Source of the DNA: Haemophilus parainfluenzae
Lineage (GTDB): Bacteria > Pseudomonadota > Gammaproteobacteria > Enterobacterales > Pasteurellaceae
DNA length: 64,000 bases
Assembly: GCF_900450995.1 (NCBI RefSeq)
Contig: NZ_UGHY01000002.1
Span: 842,501 to 906,500 of the forward strand
Direction of reading: 5' to 3'
Of the stretch, positions 9,430-18,897 are shown in pieces. Position 1 is the stretch's first letter. Each line of letters begins with the position of its first letter. The notes under the pieces are model-generated. The model did not search any database and was not told the DNA's origin. It saw only the letters and a list, made by a program, of their open reading frames with translations. A program made the position numbers and the translations under genes.

Positions 9430-12400
9430 TTACTCTTCGTCTAACTCGATATTCAAACCAAGTGAACGGATTTCTTTCATAATTACGTTGAAAGATTCCG
9501 GTGTACCCGGATCCATTTGCTGGTTGCCACCAACGATGTTTTTATACATCTTCGTACGGCCGTTCACGTCATCGGATTTCACAGTTAACATTTCTTGTAA
9601 GGTGTAAGCAGCGCCATATGCTTCAAGTGCCCATACCTCCATCTCACCGAAACGTTGACCACCGAATTGTGCTTTACCACCAAGTGGTTGTTGAGTAACA
9701 AGACTATAAGAACCTGTTGAACGAGCATGCATTTTGTCATCAACTAAGTGGTTCAATTTGAGCATGTACATATAACCTACGGTTACTGGACGCTCGAATT
9801 TCTCACCAGTACGGCCATCATATAACGTAATCTGACCTGAAGTTGGTAAGCCACCAAGTTTCAACATTTCTTTGATTTCTTGCTCAGCAGCACCATCAAA
9901 CACAGGTGTTGCTACCGGTAAACCTTTACGTAGATTTTCCGCTAAACGCATGATTTCGTCATCGCTAAAGGTGCTTAAATCAACTTTTTGTGCGCCATGA
10001 CCTAAATCGTATGCTTTTTGCATATAGCCACGAAGTTTCTCAACGTCTTGTTTTTGTTTGATCATCGCATTAATTTGATCACCGATACCTTTCGCCGCTA
10101 AGCCTAAGTGGGTTTCTAAGATCTGACCGATGTTCATACGAGACGGTACGCCCAGTGGGTTCAATACGATTTCAACTGGTTGACCGTTTTCATCGTATGG
10201 CATATCTTCCACAGGGTTGATTTTTGAGATAACACCTTTGTTACCGTGACGACCCGCCATTTTATCACCCGGTTGGATGTGACGTTTCACCGCAAGGTAA
10301 ACTTTAACCACTTTTAACACGCCTGGTGCAAGGTCATCGCCTTTAATGATTTTCTTACGTTGTACTTCAAGTTTGTGTTCAAACTCTTTACGTAATTCTT
10401 CATATTGCTCAGCAAGCTGTTCTAATTGGTTTTGTTTTTCTTCATCAGAAATGGTTTGTTCTAACCATTTGGTGCGATCCATTTTATCTAATTGAGCCGC
10501 ATCAATACCGCCAGCGATAAGTACATTACGTACACGAGCAAACAAGCCAGCTTCTAAGATTTCTAATTCATCAGAAAGGTCTTTCTTAGCTTGTTTTAAC
10601 TGCATTTCTTCAATTTCTAATGCACGTTTGTCTTTTTCTACGCCATCACGGGTGAAGACTTGAACGTCAATTACTGTACCGCTTACGCTGTTTGGTACGC
10701 GTAATGAAGAGTCTTTTACATCAGATGCTTTTTCACCGAAAATTGCACGTAACAATTTTTCTTCTGGTGTTAATTGCGTTTCGCCTTTAGGGGTGACTTT
10801 ACCGACTAAGATGTCACCACCTTTCACTTCAGCACCCACATAAACGATACCTGATTCATCCAATTTGCTTAATGCAGATTCACCAACGTTTGGAATATCT
10901 GCAGTGATTTCTTCAGAACCTAATTTAGTATCACGCGCCACACAAGATAATTCTTGAATGTGGATTGTCGTAAAGCGATCTTGTTGTACTACACGTTCAG
11001 AAACTAACATTGAGTCTTCAAAGTTATAACCGTTCCAAGGCATGAACGCCACACGGATATTTTGACCTAATGCTAATTCACCTAAGTCTGTTGAAGGACC
11101 ATCTGCTAATACTTCACCACGGTTAATTGGATCGCCTAAATTCACACAAGGAATTTGGTTGATACAGGTATTTTGGTTAGAACGGGTGTATTTAATTAAG
11201 TTATAAATATCAATACCTGCTTCACCTGCTACAGTTTCGTCTTCATTTACTTTGATAACGATACGAGACGCATCAACGTATTGAACTGTACCACCACGTT
11301 TCGCGACAACCGCAACACCTGAGTCTAATGCGATTGGTTTTTCCATACCTGTACCTACTAACGGCTTATCAGCACGTAAAGTAGGAACCGCTTGACGTTG
11401 CATGTTCGCCCCCATTAAGGCACGGTTCGCATCGTCATGCTCTAAGAATGGAATTAACGCTGCAGCCACAGATACCACTTGTTGGGTTGAAACGTCCATA
11501 TAATGAATTTCTTCTGGTTTATAAAGACCAGATTCACCACGTTCACCACGAGCAGTAACGAATGCATCTGTAAAGCGATTGTTCTCATCAAGGTTTGAGT
11601 TCGCCTGTGCAATGATGTAGTTTGCTTCATCAATTGCAGATAAGTATTCGATTTCTTCGGTTACTTGACCATTCACTACTTTACGATATGGGGTTTCTAA
11701 GAAACCGTAATCGTTCGTACGAGCAAACGCAGAAAGTGAGTTGATCAAACCGATGTTTGGACCTTCAGGGGTTTCAATTGGACATAAACGACCATAGTGG
11801 GTGTTATGTACGTCACGAACCTCAAAGCCTGCGCGTTCACGCGTTAAACCGCCTGGACCTAATGCAGAAATACGACGTTTGTGCGTCACTTCTGATAATG
11901 GGTTGTTTTGGTCCATGAATTGCGAAAGTTGTGAAGAACCAAAGAATTCTTTCACTGCCGCAGAAATTGGTTTCGGATTAATTAAGTCTTGTGGCGTGAT
12001 TGCATCTAAATCGCCTAAAGATAAACGCTCTTTAACCGCTCTTTCTACACGAACTAAACCAATACGAAATTGGTTTTCTGCCATTTCACCCACAGAACGA
12101 ATACGACGATTACCCAAGTGGTCGATATCATCCACTTCACCACGACCATTACGGATATCGATGAGTTTTTTCATCACACGAATGATATCGTCGTTACTTA
12201 AAATACCAGTACCCTCGCCTTCAGGAATACCTAACGAGCGATTAAACTTCATACGACCTACTGCAGATAAATCATAACGTTCTGCAGAGAAGAATAAGTT
12301 ATTGAATAATGCTTCTGAAGATTCTGGTGTAGGTGGTTCACCTGGACGCATCATACGATAGATTTCATATAATGCACTTACACGATCGTAAGTTGGATCA

Positions 12401-13458
12401 ACTCGTAATGTTTCAGAAATATATGGACCGTAATCTAAGTCATTGGTGAATAATGTTTCGATCACTTTATAGCCTGCTTGCGATAATTTCGCTAACACTT
12501 CTAAAGAAATCTCGCCATTTGCTAGGCAAATGATTTCACCTGATTCAAGATCTACATAATCTTTCGCAGCAACTTTACCTGCGATATATTCAGTTGGCAC
12601 TCCAACTTGTGTCACATTATCTTTTTCTAATGCTTTGATGTGACGAGCTGTAATACGACGACCGCGTTCTACATAGACTTTGCCATTTGCTTCGATATCA
12701 AATGTTGCCGTTTCACCACGTAGACGTTCTGGCACTAATGTCATGAGTAATTTATTGCCAGCAATTTCGAAAGTTACTTTGTCGAAGAATAAGTTTAAGA
12801 TTTCTTCAACGGTGTAACCTAACGCACGTAAAATAATGGTTGCCGGTAATTTACGACGACGGTCAATACGCGCATATAAGTTATCTTTTGGATCAAATTC
12901 GAAATCTAACCAAGAACCACGGTAAGGGATAATGCGTGCGTTATAAAGAACTTTACCTGAAGAGTGTGTTTTACCTTTGTCAGAATCAAAGAATACGCCC
13001 GGGCTACGGTGTAATTGTGAAACGATAACACGCTCAGTACCATTGATAACAAAAGTACCGTTGTCAGTCATTAATGGGATTTCACCCATATATACTTCGC
13101 TTTCTTTAATGTCTTTGACTGCGCGCGATGAAGATTCTTTATCGTAGCTAACTAAACGTAATTTTACGCGTAAACCTGCTGCATAAGTTGAACCACGAAT
13201 TTGACATTCACGTACATCAAATTCAGGCTCTTCTAAACGGTAATCAACATATTGTAATTCTGTATAACCGTTATTGCTTACGATTGGGAAAACAGAACGG
13301 AATGCAGCTTCTAAGCCTTGTTGACCTTCAGGATCTTTTTGAATGAATTTATCAAAAGAATCTAATTGGATAGTTAATAAATAAGGTACATTTAAAACTT
13401 GCGGACGTTTGCCGAAGTCTTTACGAATTCGTTTTTTCTCAGTATAGGAGTAACCCAT
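9430..13458 (-). CDS. rpoB: DNA-directed RNA polymerase subunit beta
   Basis: Second catalytic subunit of RNA polymerase, 1342 residues, the normal length. The ATG at 13458 ([18 protein letters not shown]) follows a GAGG ribosome binding site; longer in-frame starts upstream would add about 20 unrelated residues. Visible landmarks are the rifampicin-pocket segment ([15 protein letters not shown] and [12 protein letters not shown]), the [11 protein letters not shown] motif, the C-terminal clamp ([20 protein letters not shown]) and the conserved end. The rifampicin region looks wild type at the residues I can compare. Confidence 0.98.
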   Translation of the reverse strand: MGYSYTEKKRIRKDFGKRPQVLNVPYLLTIQLDSFDKFIQKDPEGQQGLEAAFRSVFPIVSNNGYTELQYVDYRLEEPEFDVRECQIRGSTYAAGLRVKLRLVSYDKESSSRAVKDIKESEVYMGEIPLMTDNGTFVINGTERVIVSQLHRSPGVFFDSDKGKTHSSGKVLYNARIIPYRGSWLDFEFDPKDNLYARIDRRRKLPATIILRALGYTVEEILNLFFDKVTFEIAGNKLLMTLVPERLRGETATFDIEANGKVYVERGRRITARHIKALEKDNVTQVGVPTEYIAGKVAAKDYVDLESGEIICLANGEISLEVLAKLSQAGYKVIETLFTNDLDYGPYISETLRVDPTYDRVSALYEIYRMMRPGEPPTPESSEALFNNLFFSAERYDLSAVGRMKFNRSLGIPEGEGTGILSNDDIIRVMKKLIDIRNGRGEVDDIDHLGNRRIRSVGEMAENQFRIGLVRVERAVKERLSLGDLDAITPQDLINPKPISAAVKEFFGSSQLSQFMDQNNPLSEVTHKRRISALGPGGLTRERAGFEVRDVHNTHYGRLCPIETPEGPNIGLINSLSAFARTNDYGFLETPYRKVVNGQVTEEIEYLSAIDEANYIIAQANSNLDENNRFTDAFVTARGERGESGLYKPEEIHYMDVSTQQVVSVAAALIPFLEHDDANRALMGANMQRQAVPTLRADKPLVGTGMEKPIALDSGVAVVAKRGGTVQYVDASRIVIKVNEDETVAGEAGIDIYNLIKYTRSNQNTCINQIPCVNLGDPINRGEVLADGPSTDLGELALGQNIRVAFMPWNGYNFEDSMLVSERVVQQDRFTTIHIQELSCVARDTKLGSEEITADIPNVGESALSKLDESGIVYVGAEVKGGDILVGKVTPKGETQLTPEEKLLRAIFGEKASDVKDSSLRVPNSVSGTVIDVQVFTRDGVEKDKRALEIEEMQLKQAKKDLSDELEILEAGLFARVRNVLIAGGIDAAQLDKMDRTKWLEQTISDEEKQNQLEQLAEQYEELRKEFEHKLEVQRKKIIKGDDLAPGVLKVVKVYLAVKRHIQPGDKMAGRHGNKGVISKINPVEDMPYDENGQPVEIVLNPLGVPSRMNIGQILETHLGLAAKGIGDQINAMIKQKQDVEKLRGYMQKAYDLGHGAQKVDLSTFSDDEIMRLAENLRKGLPVATPVFDGAAEQEIKEMLKLGGLPTSGQITLYDGRTGEKFERPVTVGYMYMLKLNHLVDDKMHARSTGSYSLVTQQPLGGKAQFGGQRFGEMEVWALEAYGAAYTLQEMLTVKSDDVNGRTKMYKNIVGGNQQMDPGTPESFNVIMKEIRSLGLNIELDEE

Positions 13459-13755
13459 TATTGGTTTTCCTCTGTAAATTTTAGTGAGACCGAGTTGATA
13501 TAAAAAAAGTGCGGTCAAATTGATTGACGTTTTTTATTTATATCGGAGATTGACGCCGTTTCGGATACCGCACTCTGAACCTTACTTCTGTAGTGGGCTA
13601 CTTAAATTAAAACGTCTGATTAATTTAAGTGGAAACAGATACCATTAAACGGAAAATGCCTATCTGTTTTTTGTGCTGTTTTTGATAGCACAAAATGGCT
13701 GATGGTAAACCACCAGCCATTAAGCCTGAGAAACAGGACATAAGTGAATCAAAAA
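13459..13755 (-). promoter_or_regulatory. rplL-rpoB intercistronic region with several hairpins
   Basis: These 297 non-coding bases hold, in minus-strand order after rplL, four hairpins. They are AATGGCTG/CAGCCATT with an inner TGG/CCA (around 13693-13720), TTTGTGCT/AGCACAAA (13668-13693), AACAGATA/TATCTGTT (13635-13669), and CTTAAATTA/TTAATTTAAG (13600-13630). A USS dyad (AGTGCGGT near 13508-13515 and ACCGCACT 13567-13574) comes just before rpoB. In E. coli the same gap holds an attenuator and an RNase III site that set the ratio of ribosomal protein to polymerase. A similar role here is inferred from position. Confidence 0.6.
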
Positions 13756-14127
13756 TTATTTGATTTCTACTTTTGCGCCAGCTTCTTCTAATTCTTTCTT
13801 AAGTGCTTCAGCTTCTTCTTTAGAAACGCCTTCTTTTAAGTTAGCTGGAGCAGATTCAACTAAGTCTTTAGCTTCTTTTAAGCCTAAACCAGTTGCACCA
13901 CGTACTGCTTTGATAACTGCTACTTTGTTAGCACCAGCTTCAGCAAGAACTACGTCGAATTCAGTTTTTTCTTCTGCTGCCGCTGCGCCGCCTGCTGCTG
14001 GAGCTGCTGCTACTGCTGCCGCTGCTGAAACACCGAATTTTTCTTCCATCGCTGCGATTAATTCAACGATTTCAGTTACAGTTTTTGAAGCAATCGCTTC
14101 AATGATTTGTTCGTTAGTTAATGACAT
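13756..14127 (-). CDS. rplL: 50S ribosomal protein L7/L12
   Basis: Stalk protein of the large ribosomal subunit that recruits translation factors. It is 123 residues from the ATG at 14127 ([15 protein letters not shown]). It has the N-terminal dimerisation helix, an alanine/glycine-rich hinge ([20 protein letters not shown]) and the globular C-terminal domain ([33 protein letters not shown]). It lies 54 bases after rplJ in the same operon. Confidence 0.98.
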   Translation of the reverse strand: MSLTNEQIIEAIASKTVTEIVELIAAMEEKFGVSAAAAVAAAPAAGGAAAAEEKTEFDVVLAEAGANKVAVIKAVRGATGLGLKEAKDLVESAPANLKEGVSKEEAEALKKELEEAGAKVEIK

Positions 14128-14181
14128 AACAATCAATTCCTAAAATAAATAAAGTTAGATGAAGTAAGAAACACTTAATGA

Positions 14182-14673
14182 TTAAGCTGCTTCTTGTAAT
14201 TTGTCGCGTAATGCCGCGAAGGTGCGAGCAAGTTTGCCTGCTGCAGCTTCTTTCATTGTGCCCATTAAACGTGCAATCGCTTCTTCGTAAGTTGGTAATG
14301 TTGCCAAGAATTCAACATCTTGGATTTTACCTTCAAAGGCTGCACCTTTAATTTCAAACTTATCGTTTGCTTTAGCAAACTCTTTGAACAAACGAGCTGC
14401 TGCGCCCGGGTGTTCGTTAGAGAACGCGATAAGTGTTGGACCTACAAACGTATCTTGTAAGCATTCGAAATCAGTGCCTTCAACCGCACGACGTAATAAA
14501 GTATTACGAACAACGCGCATTGTTACACCAGCTTCACGAGCTGCTTTACGTAATTCAGTCATTTTATCAACAGTTACACCGCGAGAGTCCGCGATTACTG
14601 CTGAAAGTGCACCTTTGGCTGCTTCATTTACTTCAGCAACAATTGCTTGTTTGTCTTGAAGATTTAATGCCAT
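14182..14673 (-). CDS. rplJ: 50S ribosomal protein L10
   Basis: Base of the ribosomal stalk, binding 23S rRNA and L7/L12 dimers. The 163-residue length is normal; it starts [15 protein letters not shown] with the AGGAGC ribosome binding site upstream. The C-terminal helix that holds L7/L12 is present. In gamma-proteobacteria the L10-L12 complex represses its own mRNA at the leader, and a matching leader lies directly upstream. Confidence 0.98.
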   Translation of the reverse strand: MALNLQDKQAIVAEVNEAAKGALSAVIADSRGVTVDKMTELRKAAREAGVTMRVVRNTLLRRAVEGTDFECLQDTFVGPTLIAFSNEHPGAAARLFKEFAKANDKFEIKGAAFEGKIQDVEFLATLPTYEEAIARLMGTMKEAAAGKLARTFAALRDKLQEAA

Positions 14674-14689
14674 TGGCTTTTAGCTCCTG

Positions 14690-14905
14690 AATACACTCCG
14701 ATTTCTCGGAATTAATTTACCTCATCGAAAGAGTTATCTTTCAGACTAGGACGACTTCGGTGCCCAGAAGCAAGAAATATTCTTATTCTGTTCACCATCT
14801 ACGTAGGATTATTAAGACGATTATTGCTAACCATTCCCTACGGTCTTGGACGGGGCTTGAATAGGTCAAGCACCAACCAGAAATTTTACGCTAAGCGTAA
14901 TTTAG
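14690..14905 (-). ncRNA. Ribosomal protein L10 leader (autoregulatory mRNA element)
   Basis: About 215 untranslated bases between the promoter and rplJ contain several paired segments. On the minus strand, the part with GGTGCTTGACC...GGTCAAGC-type pairing, the conserved-looking GCCCCGTCCAAGACCG and the GGTGAACAG stretch resemble the leader that L10-L12 binds in E. coli. The class is assigned from position and these motifs; a covariance-model search for the L10 leader would confirm it. Confidence 0.72.
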
Positions 14906-14912
14906 GAGCAAG

Positions 14913-14941
14913 ATTATAGTGATTAATCTCGCTCTTGTAAA
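14913..14941 (-). promoter_or_regulatory. Sigma-70 promoter of rplJL-rpoBC
   Basis: On the minus strand TTTACA (14936-14941) and a perfect TATAAT (14913-14918) are separated by exactly 17 bases. A start near 14906 would give a leader of about 230 nt. Confidence 0.85.
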
Positions 14942-14952
14942 GTCTATTGTAG

Positions 14953-14970
14953 AAAAAATCTGCAGATTTT
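14953..14970 (-). terminator. Probable terminator of ridA
   Basis: The perfect palindrome AAAATCTGCAGATTTT (14955-14970) is followed on the minus strand by more T residues, 16 bases past the ridA stop. The -35 box of the rplJ promoter begins only about 12 bases further on. A USS-like GACCGCTCTT touches the palindrome. Confidence 0.65.
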
Positions 14971-14985
14971 GACCGCTCTTTCCTA

Positions 14986-15375
14986 TTATTTTCTTACCGC
15001 AATTGCCTCGATTTCTAAGCCAACATCTTTTGGTAAGCGAGCAACTTCTACACAAGAACGTGCAGGGAAGTTAGGATGATTATTTTCTTTAAAGAACTTC
15101 TCGTACTCTGTATTTACTGCGGCAAAATCATTCAGATCTTTCACAAACACAGTAGTTTTCACAATATCGCCCACGGTCAAACCCGCTTGTTCAATAATCG
15201 CTTTCACATTCTCTAAAGATTGACGCGCTTGTGCCACAATATCTTTCGGCACTTCACCATTCGCCGGATTAACGGGAATTTGTCCAGATGTTAAAACTAA
15301 ATTACCTAAATCTACCGCTTGAACATAAGGGCCAATTGCTGCTGGGGCTTTTTCTGTATGAATGATTTTAGTCAT
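14986..15375 (-). CDS. ridA: RidA family reactive enamine/imine deaminase
   Basis: Small cytoplasmic trimeric enzyme that hydrolyses reactive enamine and imine intermediates made by PLP enzymes. The 129-residue product carries the family signatures: LTSGQIPVNPANGE in the first half, and PARSCVEVARLPKDVGLEIE with the active-site arginine and glutamate near the end. The length is typical. It stands alone, with an AGGAGAATATC ribosome-binding region upstream and a palindromic terminator downstream. Confidence 0.95.
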   Translation of the reverse strand: MTKIIHTEKAPAAIGPYVQAVDLGNLVLTSGQIPVNPANGEVPKDIVAQARQSLENVKAIIEQAGLTVGDIVKTTVFVKDLNDFAAVNTEYEKFFKENNHPNFPARSCVEVARLPKDVGLEIEAIAVRK

Positions 15376-15458
15376 GATATTCTCCTTTAATAATCTTGAC
15401 GTATAAACACGCTTGCTATCCTACCATATAAGTGTCTTAATTACTTATATAAGTATTC

Positions 15459-16205
15459 TTAATCAATCTCTTTTAATACATCATCAGAGAGTTCTTTCTG
15501 AGAACCTTCTTTCACTTTGCCATCATTTACTTTAAATTCTAAATTCTGATAATAAGCTTCGCGGAAGGTAACATAAGGATCTTGTGCTTGATTTAGCAAC
15601 TCGGTTTGGTCCAATGTTTTCGAGCGTTTATCTACCGCTTGTACACCGTATTTCACAAGTGACCACGGACCACCTACCCAATTCCAGAACGGATAAGTAT
15701 AAGCCGCATCGACCACTGCACCCGTTAATTGACGAGGTGTCGTCGCATTATAAATTGGCAATACAATATAAGTGCCCGCATCTACACCATAGGTGCCCAA
15801 TGTTTCCCCAAAGCTACGTTGATCATAAACTTGCAATTCTTTACTTGCACTTGCAAAGTCAAATAAGCCACCAATACCAAAGGTTGAGTTAATCCAAAAA
15901 CGGTTGAAGTGAACAAAGGCTTTTTTCGGCTCACCTTCTAATAAACGGTTAACAAAGCTCACCGGCTCATCCAAGTTATTTGCCACATTGGATAAACCCT
16001 TTGTGACCGGTGTCGGCACGTAATCACGCCAGCCTTTTGCTGCCGGTTCCAACACATAGCGATCCATGACTTTATAGTTAAAATCAAACATCGTACGGTT
16101 AAAACCTTCTAATTTATCATTGCGTTCACCATCAGCTTTGGTTGCACAACCTGTTAAAACAGCCGTTATCATTAAGCCTACCGCAAGTAAAGGTGATTTT
16201 TTCAT
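15459..16205 (-). CDS. mlaA: MlaA (VacJ) outer-membrane lipoprotein
   Basis: Outer-membrane component of the Mla system, which removes misplaced phospholipids from the outer leaflet and passes them to MlaC. The 248 residues start with a lipoprotein signal peptide (KKSPLLAVGLMITAVLTGC, lipidated cysteine at ~19), then the VacJ domain (EGFNRTMFDFNYKVMD, FINRLL-type segments, ERSFGETLG-like QRSFGETLGTYG). In Haemophilus vacJ contributes to serum resistance (family knowledge). It is monocistronic here. Confidence 0.95.
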   Translation of the reverse strand: MKKSPLLAVGLMITAVLTGCATKADGERNDKLEGFNRTMFDFNYKVMDRYVLEPAAKGWRDYVPTPVTKGLSNVANNLDEPVSFVNRLLEGEPKKAFVHFNRFWINSTFGIGGLFDFASASKELQVYDQRSFGETLGTYGVDAGTYIVLPIYNATTPRQLTGAVVDAAYTYPFWNWVGGPWSLVKYGVQAVDKRSKTLDQTELLNQAQDPYVTFREAYYQNLEFKVNDGKVKEGSQKELSDDVLKEID

Positions 16206-16362
16206 TCCACTTTCCTATTACAAAAAATTGTCTTTATTCTAACCAACTTGAAAGATAACTACAAAAGAATTTATTTCAGCCTTTGGATTACTCTTTCTAT
16301 TAGCCATTATTGAAATCGTATTTTTTAGTTTTCAAAAAATCACTTTTGTTCCCAGCATAAAC

Positions 16363-16379
16363 AAAAAATGCGGTTATTC
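16363..16379. repeat. Left arm of USS-like dyad interrupted by IS copy 3
   Basis: AAAAAATGCGGTTATTC directly precedes the IS. Joined to the right flank it gives GCGGTTA-TTCC-TAACCGC, a perfect 7-bp stem with a 4-base loop, flanked by A and T runs. The USS core has one mismatch here (AAATGCGGT). Confidence 0.85.
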
Positions 16380-16436
16380 TGATCTGCACCCCAAAAGTTG
16401 GACTCAACAAACCAACAATTGAGGTGCAGATTTTTT

Positions 16437-16790
16437 ATGGGTAAACACTACGCAATCGAATTTAAATTACAGGTTCTTCAACCTATTTTGAATGGGAAAA
16501 TGAGTATTAGAGAAGCCGCGCGTTTTTACAATATTCCTTCCAACGCCCTAGTCGGGACATGGTTGAAACGGTTTGAAAAAAGTGGCATAAAAGGACTGAT
16601 TCCCCGTAAACCATCAGGAAGACCGCCGATGAAACCCAAATATGCAAAAATGCCACCGCCACCCAAAACTGAAGAAGACCGTTTACGCCTGAGAATTTTA
16701 CAACTTGAAGCGGAGGTGGCCTACCTAAAGGAGTTGAGAAGGCTCAGACTTCAGGACGAAGCCGAGCAACGGAAATTATCCAAAGGTTAA
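16437..16790 (+). CDS. IS3-family transposase OrfA (IS copy 3)
   Basis: 117 residues, matching OrfA of copy 2 except for a few changes (KHYAIEF for KHYTIEF, VLQPILNGK for VIQPILNEK, SNALVG for SNTLVG). Helix-turn-helix, proline-rich linker and coiled coil are all present. The ATG at 16437 corresponds to that of copy 2; an upstream in-frame ATG at 16398 lies in the terminal repeat region and is unlikely. Confidence 0.9.
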   Translation: MGKHYAIEFKLQVLQPILNGKMSIREAARFYNIPSNALVGTWLKRFEKSGIKGLIPRKPSGRPPMKPKYAKMPPPPKTEEDRLRLRILQLEAEVAYLKELRRLRLQDEAEQRKLSKG

Positions 16791-17596
16791 GAACACGCTA
16801 TCCGTTAAAATGGCTTTTAGGTTTTGCACAGTTAGCGCGTAGTACGTTTTTTGCTAAACTTCAGATTAAACCGGATAAGGATGAGCAGCTGAAAAAGGCC
16901 ATTAAACGCATCAAAGCCAATCATCCTGATTATGGCTACCGACGAGTTCATGCCAGCTTGCCAGGCGTGAATCATAAAAAAGTTCAACGTTTAATGCAGA
17001 CACTTGGGCTTCAAGTGCAGTCAAGAAAAAGCAAGAAATTGACGACCTATCGAGGCACGATAGGGGTGATTGCACCGAATCATCTTGAACGCGATTTTAG
17101 TGCAACGGCCCCGAAACAAAAATGGGTGACCGATATCACAGAGTTTAAGACGAAAGATGGGAGTAAAGTCTATTTATCCCCAATTTTAGACTTATTTAAC
17201 AATGAGATAGTCTCCTATAATCTCAGCTATTCCCCAAACTGGGCGCAAGTAGAGGACATGTTAATGCAAGCCGTCAAAGGATTAAATAAAGCTTGTGGTA
17301 TCATTTTGCATTCAGACCAGGGATGGCAATATCAAATGCTAGCTTATCGTCGAATCTTGGCTGAATATGGCATCATTCAAAGTATGTCGAGAAAAGGAAA
17401 TTGCTTAGATAACGCCGCAATGGAAAGTTTCTTTGGGCGATTAAAAACGGAATGTTTTTATGGTCGGGAATTTAAAACAAAAGAAGAGATAGTTGATGCT
17501 GTCAGAGATTATTTGGATTACTATAATCATCGACGGATTCAACTAAAATTAAAAGGACTGAGTCCGATACAATATCGAAAACAATCCTTTAAATAG
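16775..17596 (+). CDS. IS3-family transposase OrfB (IS copy 3)
   Basis: Integrase-core subunit, about 273 residues, in the -1 frame relative to orfA and probably made as an OrfAB fusion; the start shown is a candidate only. The DDE residues are intact (WVTDITEF, LHSDQGWQYQM, NAAMESFFGRLKTE). It differs from copy 2 by only two residues that I can see (MLAYRRILAEYG against MVAYRRILAEHG), which suggests recent spread. Confidence 0.88.
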   Translation: MIQRLRTRYPLKWLLGFAQLARSTFFAKLQIKPDKDEQLKKAIKRIKANHPDYGYRRVHASLPGVNHKKVQRLMQTLGLQVQSRKSKKLTTYRGTIGVIAPNHLERDFSATAPKQKWVTDITEFKTKDGSKVYLSPILDLFNNEIVSYNLSYSPNWAQVEDMLMQAVKGLNKACGIILHSDQGWQYQMLAYRRILAEYGIIQSMSRKGNCLDNAAMESFFGRLKTECFYGREFKTKEEIVDAVRDYLDYYNHRRIQLKLKGLSPIQYRKQSFK

Positions 17597-17622
17597 CAGT
17601 CTAACTTTTTGGGGTCAGATCA

Positions 17623-17640
17623 TTCCTAACCGCACTTTTT
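17623..17640. repeat. Right arm of USS dyad interrupted by IS copy 3
   Basis: TTCCTAACCGCACTTTTT follows the IS. It contains a perfect USS core on the minus strand and the second TTC of the target duplication. On the minus strand it lies just past the talB stop, where a terminator would be expected. Confidence 0.85.
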
Positions 17641-17651
17641 TATCTATTAAA

Positions 17652-18605
17652 TTAAAGTTTTTCTGAAAGCATTGCTTCTAATTTCTCTTGGTCAACTGCA
17701 AATTTGCGAATACCATCTGCTAATTTTTCAACAGCCATCGCATCGCTGTTATGTTGCCAATAAAACTCTGCTTCAGTTAACGGTTGAGGTTTCGCTTTTA
17801 CTTCACCTTTGTACTCTAATTTACGCACAAGTGGAGTTGTGTTTTCTTGTAATTCTTTAAGTAAAGCAGGAGCAATAGTTAAACGGTCACAACCTGCTAA
17901 TTCAATAATTTCACCCACATTACGGAAACTTGCGCCCATCACCACCGTTTTATAACCATATTCTTTGTAGTAGTTATAAATTTTGGTTACCGAAATGACA
18001 CCTGGATCTTCTGCCGGAGCATATTCTTTTTTATCGGTATTTGCTTTGTACCAGTCTAAAATACGACCGACGAATGGTGAAATTAAGTAAACACCCGCTT
18101 CAGCACATGCACGAGCCTGCGCTTCGGAGAATAATAAGGTTAAGTTACAGTTAATCCCTTCTTTTTCAAGAATTTCTGCCGCACGAATACCTTGCCATGT
18201 TGAAGCAATTTTGATCAAAATACGATCATTTGAAATACCTGCAGCATTATAAAGTGCGGTAAGTTTACGTGCTTTTTCAACAGTTGCTTGGGTATCGTAA
18301 GAAAGGCGCGCATCCACTTCAGTTGAAATACGTCCTGGGACAATTTTTAAAATTTCTAAACCGATGTTTACCGCTAATTTATCTTCTGCATCAATTAATT
18401 GTTGTGCTTTATCCGCACTTTGGGCTTTTGCATAAGCAATCGCTTCATCAATTAATGGTGCATATTGTGGTAATGCTGAAGCACTTAAAATTAAAGATGG
18501 GTTTGTTGTTGCATCTTGCGGTTGGTATTTTTTAATTGCATCAATATCGCCAGTATCAGCCACGACGACGGTCATATTACGAAGTGAATCTAACTGTGTT
18601 GTCAT
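17652..18605 (-). CDS. talB: Transaldolase
   Basis: Pentose-phosphate enzyme that moves a dihydroxyacetone unit from sedoheptulose 7-phosphate to glyceraldehyde 3-phosphate. The 317 residues match the TalB type. The N-terminal TTNPSLIL motif, the Schiff-base lysine in [11 protein letters not shown] (~residue 132) and the C-terminal domain are all visible. The ATG follows an AAGGAGA ribosome binding site. It is transcribed away from oppA, and its terminator region is disrupted by IS copy 3. Confidence 0.97.
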   Translation of the reverse strand: MTTQLDSLRNMTVVVADTGDIDAIKKYQPQDATTNPSLILSASALPQYAPLIDEAIAYAKAQSADKAQQLIDAEDKLAVNIGLEILKIVPGRISTEVDARLSYDTQATVEKARKLTALYNAAGISNDRILIKIASTWQGIRAAEILEKEGINCNLTLLFSEAQARACAEAGVYLISPFVGRILDWYKANTDKKEYAPAEDPGVISVTKIYNYYKEYGYKTVVMGASFRNVGEIIELAGCDRLTIAPALLKELQENTTPLVRKLEYKGEVKAKPQPLTEAEFYWQHNSDAMAVEKLADGIRKFAVDQEKLEAMLSEKL

Positions 18606-18897
18606 TATATTCTCCTTGAATGGATTTGTTTGAATTCGACTGTCTTACGATAGCATAATTAGCTTTAAAAAGATAATTCGTCCAAGAAAATATTTACGAT
18701 AGGGAAAACCAATGCATTCTAGATTTCTCCTCTCATACCATCACTTTTAGCAATCTTTTCGAGATTTATTAGATATAAATCACAAAACGTTACTTTTCTT
18801 TAAATAATTACCTCACAAATCTTTACAAAAATGAAATTTTGAGCTAGTAAGAAAAGGACTCTTTATAAAAATATCGCCTAATGACAAGGAGGCTCAA
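18606..18897 (+). promoter_or_regulatory. talB-oppA divergent intergenic region with candidate oppA promoter
   Basis: These 292 non-coding bases lie between divergent genes. For oppA, TTTACA (about 18821-18826), a 17-base spacer and TAGTAA form a reasonable sigma-70 promoter. The leader ends with AAGGAGG (18886-18892), a near-perfect ribosome binding site. The region is AT-rich; no operator that I can name. In enterobacteria oppA mRNA is a GcvB sRNA target, but pairing cannot be judged here. Confidence 0.5.

Larger units (their letters stand above)
16380..17622 (+). mobile_element. IS3-family insertion sequence, copy 3
   Basis: A 1243-bp element, nearly identical to copy 2 (one fewer T before orfA and scattered substitutions). 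The left end is TGATCTGCACCCCAAAAG and the right end ...GGGGTCAGATCA. The target duplication is TTC (16377-16379 and 17623-17625). It sits exactly in the loop of a USS-type hairpin between talB and mlaA. Both transposase frames are intact. Confidence 0.93.

Noticed and set aside
13760..14143. 127-codon plus-strand frame opposite rplL
   Set aside because: Its alanine/serine-rich product is the complement of the L7/L12 hinge and matches nothing; rplL is certain.
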